Assembly (NCBI GenBank): GCA_937959315.1
Contig: CALGRC010000062.1
Span: forward strand, 1-12,632
Direction of reading: 5' to 3'
DNA length: 12,632 nucleotides
Source of the DNA: an uncultured Clostridia bacterium
GTDB lineage: Bacteria > Bacillota > Clostridia > UMGS1810
Shown here: in pieces, positions 6,732-12,632 of the stretch
Layout of the letters: every line of letters starts with the position of its first letter
How positions within the stretch are numbered: position 1 is the stretch's first letter
Position numbers and translations under genes: made by a program
The notes under the pieces: generated by a model
Database searches by the model: none
What the model saw: only the letters and a program-made list of their open reading frames with translations
What the model was told of the DNA's origin: nothing

Positions 6732-7859
6732 TTACCAGAATAACATGTCAAACCCTTTGAGCTTATAAATTGCCTCTGCAAAGAAATAATCGCCGTAAAT
6801 AATCGGGATGTGATGATTGCTGCGGTGATACGCCTCTGTACCACCCTGCAAAATGGACTGTTCTTCCTCTGTCCAGTCGCAGAACTTTGCCTCCATGGCC
6901 CGCAGCAAATTCATTGCCGCCCGCAGATACGTTGATTTTTCATATTCAGGCACACAGTTGGCAATTTCCAGCAAGCCACAGGCTGCACAGGCGCCGGCAG
7001 TGGTATCATAAATGACCGGCTCGGCCGGGGACCGGAAATCACATTTTGGCAGAAAATCATCGCATACACAGGAAATGAAATAATGCGCCACCCGTTTCGC
7101 GGTATCCAGATATTCCTGCTTCCCTGTATGGAGATAGCTCAAAACAAACCCATACAGCGCCCAGGCCTGCCCGCGCGACCAGGAAGATTCCGGCGCATAT
7201 CCCTGCCCGTCTACCGGGCCGAGCAATTCGCCGGTATCGGGATCATACGTTAAAATATGATATGCCGACCCGTCTGGACGGATATGGTTGTGCATCGCCG
7301 TATCGGCATGGTTCATGGCAATATAGCGGAACCGCGGGTCTTTCATTTCGTCTGACGCCCAGTAAAGCAGCGGGATATTCATCATACAGTCAATGATAAC
7401 CCAGCCAGTCTGGTTTTTCCCGTTCCACGCACGGATAAACTTGCCGGCGTCATTATAGCGGGACGCCAGGGTGCTGGCCGCAAACATCACCCGGTTGAAG
7501 GATTCTTCGCCGCCAAACAGGCGGTAATTCACGCCGGCAGAAATGTGCCACATAAAACCCACATCATGGTGCAGGCAGCGGTAATTTTTAAGCGCCGCGT
7601 CCAAAAGCCCCTCTGCGCGCTCCGCTACCCTGCGGTACTGCTCATCTTTGGTCCCCACATACATCAGCCACATCAGGCCCGGCCAAAACCCATTGGTCCA
7701 CCAATCGGGCGCAACCTTGGACTTATCATCGTGAATTCCATGGATGGTGGTATACGGCAGCTTATCCTTGGAAGCCTCGCTGACTACCTTAAGCTTACTG
7801 TCCAGCTTCCCCCAAATCTCGTCTACCCATGCTGTTTCATGCTCGGTCAATTGAAACAT
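6732..7859 (-). CDS. GH88-type unsaturated glucuronyl hydrolase
   Basis: 375 residues, the usual length for family GH88/GH105 six-hairpin glycosidases, which hydrate and cleave the 4,5-unsaturated uronic acid left at the non-reducing end by polysaccharide lyases. Conserved blocks visible: WWTNGFWPGLMWLMY (53-67), HHDVGFM (97-103), GWVIIDCMMNIPLLYWAS (152-169), DGQGYAPESSWSRGQAWALYGF (217-238), IYDTTAGACAACGLLEI (283-299) and IPIIYGDYFFAEAIYKL (351-367). By comparison with the Bacillus enzyme, Asp99 and Asp157 are the likely catalytic/substrate acids. There is no signal peptide, so it acts in the cytoplasm on imported disaccharides. The ATG at 7859 has GGAGG upstream; a longer frame lacks support. 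No lyase or PTS/ABC sugar transporter is in view, so glycan specificity (glycosaminoglycan versus other uronide) is open. Confidence 0.9.
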   Translation of the reverse strand: MFQLTEHETAWVDEIWGKLDSKLKVVSEASKDKLPYTTIHGIHDDKSKVAPDWWTNGFWPGLMWLMYVGTKDEQYRRVAERAEGLLDAALKNYRCLHHDVGFMWHISAGVNYRLFGGEESFNRVMFAASTLASRYNDAGKFIRAWNGKNQTGWVIIDCMMNIPLLYWASDEMKDPRFRYIAMNHADTAMHNHIRPDGSAYHILTYDPDTGELLGPVDGQGYAPESSWSRGQAWALYGFVLSYLHTGKQEYLDTAKRVAHYFISCVCDDFLPKCDFRSPAEPVIYDTTAGACAACGLLEIANCVPEYEKSTYLRAAMNLLRAMEAKFCDWTEEEQSILQGGTEAYHRSNHHIPIIYGDYFFAEAIYKLKGFDMLFW

Positions 7860-7876
7860 GGTATCCTCCTTATTTT

Positions 7877-7910
7877 TTGGCGCCCGCAGCACCCATTCTC
7901 ACAGCGCCAA
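7877..7910 (-). other. Hairpin in the leader of the GH88 gene
   Basis: TTGGCGC (7877-7883) and GCGCCAA (7904-7910) pair perfectly around a 20-base loop, in the roughly 95-base leader between the promoter and the GGAGG of the GH88 gene. It is followed by A-rich sequence, not a U-tract, so it is not an ordinary terminator. It could be incidental. Confidence 0.35.
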
Positions 7911-7960
7911 CCCATCAACGCCGCCTGGGCATATACGGCTGCATGCCAATGATACCTTTT

Positions 7961-7989
7961 ATTATAGTACAGGTTCCCATAAAATTCAA
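7961..7989 (-). promoter_or_regulatory. Sigma-A promoter of the GH88 gene
   Basis: On the minus strand TTGAAT (7984-7989) and TATAAT (7961-7966) are separated by 17 bases. The -35 box overlaps the stop codon (7986-7988) of the upstream P-loop/Gls24 gene. The leader to the ATG at 7859 is about 95 bases. It separates expression of the glycosidase from the rex operon, although no clear terminator stands between them. Confidence 0.8.
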
Positions 7990-8810
7990 GCTTTTTGCCC
8001 AGAAACGTGCAGGTGTATAATATGGACATCCACCCGCGCGACCACCAGCGACGTATACGCCTCAACCGGCCCTTTCACCTGCTGCTGGACAGCGGCAGCG
8101 CACCGGCGGAGGTCATGGCCGTACTCCAGCGTCACATCCATGGAAAACACCATCCCGTCCGGCTGGCTATACACCGTCACCCGGTGGACCTTGTACACCC
8201 CATCGCACTGTTTGGCCTCGTGCGCACACATTTGGCACAGTACATTATCGTAAATTTTAAAATCGCCCATATAGCTGAACGCCGGCCGGACAATGGACTT
8301 TTCCGCCACATACATCTTGTTATTGCTGCGCCGTTTAAAAACCTTGAGCGGGTCTACCAAATATCCAGAAAACGCCTCTTTAATCTCAAAGGTTGGCACC
8401 GGCACTACATGTTTTCCCTCTTCGCGGCGGCTGCGCAGCGCCTGGCTGATCTCCTCTTTTGTCGCCACATCCTCAATCATAATGAACTGGTCGGGCGCAT
8501 GCAGCCCCAGTGCAGATACAATTTTATTCACCATCCCCACCGACGTGCCCAGCACCAAAATACCCTCCGGCCGGTTTTGGGCAATGGCTGCTGCCACCGC
8601 ACGGCGCTGGCCTTCATCTACAAACAGCGCGCGCTTGATAGAACCAATTTTGGTCTTTTCCTGTTTGGCCGATGTGCCTGCCACAATTTTATGGTGGCTG
8701 ATCAGCAGCCCATCGTCGATGATAAAATCCAAATGCTGTTCTTTCGCCAGCCACATGGAACGGTAGCTTTTCCCCGTCCCGCTGGCGCCCACAAACCCCA
8801 CAACCCTCAT
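7986..8810 (-). CDS. P-loop NTPase domain fused to an Asp23/Gls24-like domain
   Basis: 274 residues. The N-terminal half begins almost at once with a Walker A motif, GASGTGKS (8-15), followed by DFIIDDGLLI (28-37), a candidate Walker B/acidic strand, and a strand GILVLGTSVGM (83-93), consistent with a compact P-loop kinase/ATPase fold of about 150 residues. The C-terminal 105 residues (about 166-270) resemble the Asp23/Gls24 (alkaline shock) domain: MDVTLEYGHDLRRCAAAVQQQVKGPVE (224-250) and VARVDVHIIHLHV (257-269) reproduce that family's 'EYG..I...A..VQ..V...V' and 'V.VHV' pattern. A CxxC (Cys192, Cys195) plus Cys202 lies where the Gls24 domain starts. No transmembrane segment or signal. Its ATG overlaps the rex stop (ATGA), so it is translationally coupled to Rex. 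Function unknown; envelope stress or nucleotide sensing can only be guessed. The domain split is my reading of the sequence. Confidence 0.78.
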   Translation of the reverse strand: MRVVGFVGASGTGKSYRSMWLAKEQHLDFIIDDGLLISHHKIVAGTSAKQEKTKIGSIKRALFVDEGQRRAVAAAIAQNRPEGILVLGTSVGMVNKIVSALGLHAPDQFIMIEDVATKEEISQALRSRREEGKHVVPVPTFEIKEAFSGYLVDPLKVFKRRSNNKMYVAEKSIVRPAFSYMGDFKIYDNVLCQMCAHEAKQCDGVYKVHRVTVYSQPDGMVFSMDVTLEYGHDLRRCAAAVQQQVKGPVEAYTSLVVARVDVHIIHLHVSGQKA

Positions 8811-9451
8811 ACGTCTTCCCCGCCGTCATTGGAAATTTTATAAGACAACGTCATAAGCGAATCACTCAAATGGACATTTTCCACCGCTACCCCATCCGGA
8901 AGCTGCAATTCCGCATAGGAAAAATTCCACAGGCCTTTAATGCCCAATGCCACCAGTTCGTTCGCCACCTGGTTCACCGCCGTTTTGGGCACGGTCAAAA
9001 TCGCGATGTCCGGTTTTTCCGTTTTCACAAATGCAGGCAGTTCGTCGCTGTGCCGCACGGCAATGCCATGGATCACCCGTCCGGTAATGGCCGGGTCGGA
9101 ATCAAAAATCCCAATCAAACGGAACCCGCGTTTTTCAAAATTGGTATGGTTTGCCAATGCATGGCCCAGGTTGCCCGCACCGACAATGATGGTCTTATAG
9201 CCGCGGTCCAACCCTAAAATGGCGGCAATTTCATGGTAGAGCATTTCCACGTTGTAACCATAGCCCTGCTGTCCAAATCCGCCAAAGCAATTCAAATCCT
9301 GCCGGATTTGCGAGGCGGTGACGCCCATTTTGATACTCAGTTCCCGGGAGGACACCCGGTAAACCTGCTTTGCCAGCAGTTCCCCCAGGTAACGGTAATA
9401 CCGCGGCAGCCGTTTGACCACCACCAGCGATACCTTTTTATGTTCTTTCAT
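8807..9451 (-). CDS. rex: Redox-sensing transcriptional repressor Rex
   Basis: 214 residues, normal family length. Rex is a homodimeric repressor released from DNA by NADH, controlling fermentation and NADH-reoxidation genes. The N-terminal winged helix covers about 1-80 (LPRYYRYLGELL, SSRELSIKMGVTASQIRQDLNCFGGFGQQGYGYNV). The Rossmann NADH-binding domain follows with GAGNLGHAL at 91-99 and the acidic end IFDSDP at 115-120. The closing swapped helix NVHLSDSLMTLSYKI is present. The ATG at 9451 has GGGAGGGA upstream; it overlaps the gntR stop by four bases, and the next gene overlaps rex in the same way. Cotranscription with aconitase and isocitrate dehydrogenase links a redox sensor to an NAD(P)H-producing pathway. 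No full Rex box (TTGTTAA-N4-TTAACAA) was found in the window. Confidence 0.95.
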   Translation of the reverse strand: MKEHKKVSLVVVKRLPRYYRYLGELLAKQVYRVSSRELSIKMGVTASQIRQDLNCFGGFGQQGYGYNVEMLYHEIAAILGLDRGYKTIIVGAGNLGHALANHTNFEKRGFRLIGIFDSDPAITGRVIHGIAVRHSDELPAFVKTEKPDIAILTVPKTAVNQVANELVALGIKGLWNFSYAELQLPDGVAVENVHLSDSLMTLSYKISNDGGEDV

Positions 9452-10110
9452 TCTGATCCCTCCCTGCACTGCTTGCAATACTGCGCCTTAGCGTTTGCCG
9501 CATGCTGTTCGGCAAGCGCCTGTGCCTTTGCGCCGTCGCCGCACGCAACCGCCTCATAAATAGCCATGTGCTCGGCAAGCGCCTGCTGCGCCCGCGCACG
9601 GTCGGCAAACGACCGTGCGCGGGCAATTTTGGTATACCGCTGGAAATTTTGCAGCACACTTTTGAGCGGCCCGCTGCCCGACGCAGCATAGATAGCCTCG
9701 TGAAACCTGGTATCCACGCCGGTTAGGGAACCCGCATCCCCCTTGCCGGAATAGAACTCCAACAGATCGATGGATTCTTTCAATGCGGCAAGGCCATCCG
9801 GCGTAATATTTTGCGCAGCTTTCCGCGCGGCAAGGCCTTCCAAGCAGATACGGATATCAAACATATCCAAAATATCCGACTCCGAAACGCCAATTACCAC
9901 CGGGCTTTTGTTGGGGGTGACCGCTATCAGCCCTTCCATTTCCAACTGCCGCATGGCTTCCCGCACCGGAGTGCGGCTGACGCTGTACCGCCGGCACAGC
10001 ATACTTTCGGTCAGGTTTTCCCCTTTGGCATAGGCAGCGTTTAAAATGTCTTCCCGCAGCGCCGCCGCTACCTGGCTTCCCAGGGAATCGTGCCTGGTTT
10101 CAAAATTCAT
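9448..10110 (-). CDS. GntR-family regulator with FCD effector domain
   Basis: 220 residues. The N-terminal winged helix (about 8-75) has the GntR signature LTESMLCRRYSVSRTPVREAMRQLEMEGLI (33-62). The C-terminal FCD domain (about 80-210) keeps the four expected metal ligands: Asp133 and His137 (VDTRFHEAI), His181 (EHMAIYEA) and His203 (EQHAANAK). FCD domains of this type commonly bind carboxylates through the metal. The start was placed at the ATG 10110, because GAGGGG, overlapping the isocitrate dehydrogenase stop codon, lies six bases from it; a TTG two codons upstream abuts the site. Position directly after isocitrate dehydrogenase makes a tri- or dicarboxylate such as citrate the natural effector guess. 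The gene contains a perfect 15-bp hairpin (9590-9624) in its C-terminal half. Confidence 0.92.
   Translation of the reverse strand: MNFETRHDSLGSQVAAALREDILNAAYAKGENLTESMLCRRYSVSRTPVREAMRQLEMEGLIAVTPNKSPVVIGVSESDILDMFDIRICLEGLAARKAAQNITPDGLAALKESIDLLEFYSGKGDAGSLTGVDTRFHEAIYAASGSGPLKSVLQNFQRYTKIARARSFADRARAQQALAEHMAIYEAVACGDGAKAQALAEQHAANAKAQYCKQCREGSE
9590..9624. repeat. Perfect 15-bp GC-rich inverted repeat inside gntR
   Basis: GCCCGCGCACGGTCG (9590-9604) and its exact reverse complement (9610-9624) flank a 5-base loop, GCAAA on the plus strand. It encodes the Arg/Ala-rich stretch ARARSFADRARA of the FCD domain (about residues 163-174). On the mRNA strand no U-tract follows, so it is not a canonical terminator of the operon; on the plus strand it is followed by AATTTT. 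Confidence 0.85.
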
Positions 10111-10120
10111 CTGCAACCCC

Positions 10121-11287
10121 TCATATTTTTTTAATGGTTTCCATTACATAATCGGCAAATTCCGCACCGGTTGCACCGGTATCCCGGCCGGTCATCACCA
10201 ATTTCTTTTCCTCATACATGCAAATATCCAACGCCCGCTCCAATTTTGCGGCCTTTTCCGCCTCGCCGATATGCTCTAGCAGCATGACGGCTGCACGGAT
10301 GATAGAGCACGGGTCGGCATATTTGTCGCGCCCTTCGGCGACCATACGCGGCGCACTGCCGTGGAAAGCCTCAAACATCGCGTACCGCTTGCCCAGGTTT
10401 GCGCTGCCGGCCGTGCCCACACCGCCCTGGAATTCCGCGGCTTCATCGGTCAAAATATCCCCATACAGGTTTGGCAGTACCAACACCTGGAACTGGGTGC
10501 GGCGTTTTTCATCCACCAGCTTGGCGGTCATAATGTCAATATACCAGTCGTCCAGCTCAATGCCCGGATAGTCCTTGGCCACCCGTTTGCAGATGTCCAA
10601 AAATTTGCCGTCGGTGGTCTTGACCACATTGGCCTTGGTAACAGCGGTCACGCGGGTTTTACCAGTCTTTTTGGCATGCTCAAACGCCGCGCGCGCAATG
10701 CGTTCCGACCCCTCGGTGGTGGTGACGCAAAAATCGAACGCCAAATCATCATTGACGTGTACGCCGCTGCTGCCCAGCGCATACGATCCTTCGGTATTTT
10801 CCCGGTAGAAGGTCCAGTCAATCCCCTGTTCCGGTACTTTGACCGGCCGCACATTGGCAAACAAATCCAGCGCTTTGCGCATAGCGACGTTGGCGCTCTC
10901 GATATTCGGCCACGGATCGCCGGCGCGCGGGGTGGTGGTTGGGCCCTTCAAAATAACATGGCACTGCTTGATTTCATCCAACACATCGTCTGGAATCGCC
11001 TTCCCGGCCGCCACGCGGTTTTCTATCGTCAGCCCTTCTATCACACGGAATTCCACTTTCCCTGCTTTGACCTTATCAGAGAGCAGAAATTCCAAAATCC
11101 GGTGCGCCTCACGGGTAATCGCCGGGCCGATGCCATCGCCGCCCACCACGCCGATGATGAGCTTATCCAGCTTACTGTAATCGATAAACCCTTCATCCTG
11201 CTTCATGCGCTCTACGCGCTCCAGTTGGTTTTCTACCAGCGCAGCAAAATGTTCGGCCGCTTTGGCCGCCAATTCATGGTTTGTCAT
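10121..11287 (-). CDS. icd: Isocitrate dehydrogenase (isocitrate/isopropylmalate dehydrogenase family)
   Basis: 388 residues. Oxidatively decarboxylates isocitrate to 2-oxoglutarate. The family fold is clear: VVGGDGIGP (47-55), RPVKV (147-151), FYRENTEGSYA (160-170), VTKANVVKTTDGKF (216-229), NLYGDILTDEAA (273-284) and HGSAP (309-313). Isocitrate rather than isopropylmalate is supported by Ser131, Asn133 and Arg137 in ESANVAMRKALDLF, matching the E. coli Icd residues that hold the substrate (Ser113, Asn115, Arg119), plus Arg147, Arg162, Tyr169, Lys218, Asp251, Asp277 and Asp281. After HGSAP comes RMVAEGRDKYADP rather than the NADP-type KYAG segment; this suggests an NAD-linked clostridial type, but cofactor choice is not proven. 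The ATG at 11287 has AAGGAGG upstream and begins 13 bases after the aconitase stop. Confidence 0.93.
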   Translation of the reverse strand: MTNHELAAKAAEHFAALVENQLERVERMKQDEGFIDYSKLDKLIIGVVGGDGIGPAITREAHRILEFLLSDKVKAGKVEFRVIEGLTIENRVAAGKAIPDDVLDEIKQCHVILKGPTTTPRAGDPWPNIESANVAMRKALDLFANVRPVKVPEQGIDWTFYRENTEGSYALGSSGVHVNDDLAFDFCVTTTEGSERIARAAFEHAKKTGKTRVTAVTKANVVKTTDGKFLDICKRVAKDYPGIELDDWYIDIMTAKLVDEKRRTQFQVLVLPNLYGDILTDEAAEFQGGVGTAGSANLGKRYAMFEAFHGSAPRMVAEGRDKYADPCSIIRAAVMLLEHIGEAEKAAKLERALDICMYEEKKLVMTGRDTGATGAEFADYVMETIKKI

Positions 11288-11300
11288 AAATTTTTCCTCC

Positions 11301-12632
11301 TTAATTCTGTTCCCGGGTATAGTTGAGCAGGCCGCCTGCGTAAAGCATATCCTTCTGCCGGTCGGACACTGCAATTTTCGTCACAATTTTGCAGTTTTTG
11401 GTCTTATTTTGTACCACTATGGTATCGCCATCGGCCAACTGCTTCCGCACATCGGAAATTTCCAGCTCATCGCCCACATCGATGGCATCATAGTCTGCCT
11501 CATTGGCAAAGGTCAGCGGCAAAATGCCCGCATTGATGAGGTTTGCCATGTGGATGCGCGCAAACGACTTGGTGATAACCGCTTTGATACCTAAATACAA
11601 CGGCGCCAGCGCGGCATGCTCCCGGCTGGAACCCTGCCCGTAGTTGGAACCGCCGATGATAAACCCGCCGCCATTGTCCTTGGCGCGTTTTGGAAATTCC
11701 GCATCGCACGGCGCCAGACAGAATTCGGACAGATATGGGATATTGGAACGGAACGGCAGCAGCTTTGCATTGGACGGCATAATGTGGTCGGTGGTGATGT
11801 TATCCCCGACCTTAATCAGCGACTTGCCCTCCAAAGTATCTGCCAGCGGCTTGCTGACCGGGAACGGCTTGATGTTGGGGCCGCGCACCACTTCCACATC
11901 ATTGCCTTCCGGCGCAGGCGCCGCTACCATGTTATCATTGACAACAAAGGACTTGGGCATTTCAACCTTGTAAGTGTAGTCCAGCGTACGCGGGTCAGTC
12001 AGGACGCCGGTCAGGGCGCTGACAGCCGCCACCTCGGGGCTGACCAAATACACCTGCGCCGATTTGGTGCCGCTGCGCCCTTCAAAATTGCGGTTAAAGG
12101 TACGCAGGCTGACGGCGTCGGTCTTTGGTGCCTGCCCCATGCCAATACAGGGGCCGCAGCCCGATTCCAGAATGCGCGCGCCCGCCGCAATCATATCCGC
12201 CAGCGCGCCGTTTTCAGAAAGCATACCCAGCACCTGCCGCGAGCCCGGCGAAATGACCAGGCTGACATCCTCGTGGATGGTTTTGCCCTTTAAAATACGC
12301 GCCACCTTCATCATGTCCATATAAGACGAATTGGTGCAGCTTCCGATGGCTACTTGGTCCACCTTGATGGGCCCGATATTTTTTACGGTATCCACTGCGT
12401 CCGGGCTGTGCGGCTGCGCCGCCATGGGAACAAGCGCAGACAGGTCGATGGTAAGTTCCTCATCATAGACAGCGTCCGCATCCGGCTTTAATTCCACAAA
12501 ATCGCCTTCACGCCCCTGCGCTTTCAAAAATGCCCGCGTCACCTCATCGCTGGGGAAAATAGAAGTGGTCGCGCCCAATTCCGCGCCCATATTGGTGATG
12601 GTCGCACGTTCAGGCACCGACAGCGTCTGGAT
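11301..12632 (-). CDS. acn: Aconitate hydratase, 5' end outside the window
   Basis: The C-terminal 443 residues are visible; the frame is open to the window edge, with SVPERATITNMGAELGATTSIFPSDE at the beginning, so the gene starts further right. Aconitase interconverts citrate and isocitrate with a [4Fe-4S] cluster. The cluster cysteines are in GSCTNSS (Cys94, counting from the Met-Pro-Glu-Arg start at 12617) and CGPCIGMG (Cys154 and Cys157). NRNFEGRSGT (175-184) and the C-terminal swivel block YGQGSSREHAALAPLYLGIKA (326-346) followed by SFARIHMANLINAGILPLTF are characteristic. Total length cannot be given. It is the first visible gene of the operon; icd follows after 13 bases, the expected order for a citrate-to-2-oxoglutarate unit. 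A citrate synthase gene may lie just upstream, off the window. Confidence 0.94.
   Translation of the reverse strand: MQTLSVPERATITNMGAELGATTSIFPSDEVTRAFLKAQGREGDFVELKPDADAVYDEELTIDLSALVPMAAQPHSPDAVDTVKNIGPIKVDQVAIGSCTNSSYMDMMKVARILKGKTIHEDVSLVISPGSRQVLGMLSENGALADMIAAGARILESGCGPCIGMGQAPKTDAVSLRTFNRNFEGRSGTKSAQVYLVSPEVAAVSALTGVLTDPRTLDYTYKVEMPKSFVVNDNMVAAPAPEGNDVEVVRGPNIKPFPVSKPLADTLEGKSLIKVGDNITTDHIMPSNAKLLPFRSNIPYLSEFCLAPCDAEFPKRAKDNGGGFIIGGSNYGQGSSREHAALAPLYLGIKAVITKSFARIHMANLINAGILPLTFANEADYDAIDVGDELEISDVRKQLADGDTIVVQNKTKNCKIVTKIAVSDRQKDMLYAGGLLNYTREQN

Noticed and set aside
7995..8843. Plus-strand open frame (282 codons) over the P-loop/Gls24 gene
   Set aside because: No family motifs, no credible start site, and the His-rich composition of a shadow frame. 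The minus strand has Walker A and start/stop coupling to rex.
9785..9839. Two copies of GCGGCAAGGCC about 45 bases apart in gntR
   Set aside because: They encode Gly-Leu-Ala-Ala twice in Ala-rich helices; codon reuse explains them.
10361..11326. Long plus-strand open frame (321 codons) antisense to isocitrate dehydrogenase
   Set aside because: The minus strand is a clear icd gene with all active-site residues. The antisense frame has no ribosome binding site, and its His/Arg/Phe-rich composition is typical of a mirror frame.
11616..12293. Plus-strand open frame inside aconitase
   Set aside because: It is the complement of conserved aconitase blocks and has no start signal.

Overview
The window is 12.6 kb of a low-to-mid GC Firmicutes chromosome, most likely a gut Clostridia member (Oscillospirales/Ruminococcaceae-like). 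The evidence is inferential: strong GGAGG-type ribosome binding sites, consensus sigma-A promoters with 17-bp spacers, intrinsic terminators, an HU-type single nucleoid protein, a lipoprotein-type PotD, Rex, an Asp23/Gls24-type domain, and a strictly 'housekeeping plus carbohydrate' gene mix. I see no tRNA, rRNA, IS element, prophage, CRISPR array or attachment site.

Layout from left to right. (1) A secreted protein of unknown function (104-793, +) faces a gene for the DNA-binding protein HU (852-1124, -); the two share a bidirectional intrinsic terminator. (2) A complete polyamine-uptake operon on the minus strand, read in the order XRE-cupin regulator, potA, potB, potC, potD (5687 down to 1331). 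It starts from a perfect TTGACA-N17-TATAAT promoter, with an inverted repeat just downstream that is a good candidate operator for the regulator. (3) An alpha/beta-hydrolase esterase (5887-6675, +), divergent from the pot operon, converges on a GH88-type unsaturated glucuronyl hydrolase (6732-7859, -); again they share a bidirectional terminator. (4) A tightly packed minus-strand operon running from the right edge: aconitase (5' end outside the window), isocitrate dehydrogenase, a GntR/FCD regulator, the NADH-sensing repressor Rex, and a protein that fuses an N-terminal P-loop domain to a C-terminal Asp23/Gls24-like domain. gntR/rex and rex/P-loop overlap by four bases (ATGA), so translation is probably coupled.

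How the genes work together: block 2 is a self-contained polyamine import unit with its own ligand-sensing repressor. Block 4 makes 2-oxoglutarate from citrate and generates NAD(P)H, and carries two regulators in the same transcript, one with a metal-dependent carboxylate-sensing type domain and one that reads the NADH/NAD+ ratio. That arrangement suggests feedback control of the oxidative TCA branch by both metabolite and redox state.

The least described item is the P-loop/Gls24 fusion at the end of the rex operon, which also has a CxxC plus a third Cys at the domain junction. A perfect 15-bp inverted repeat inside the gntR coding sequence is the most striking non-coding signal. Most of the rest of the window is ordinary.
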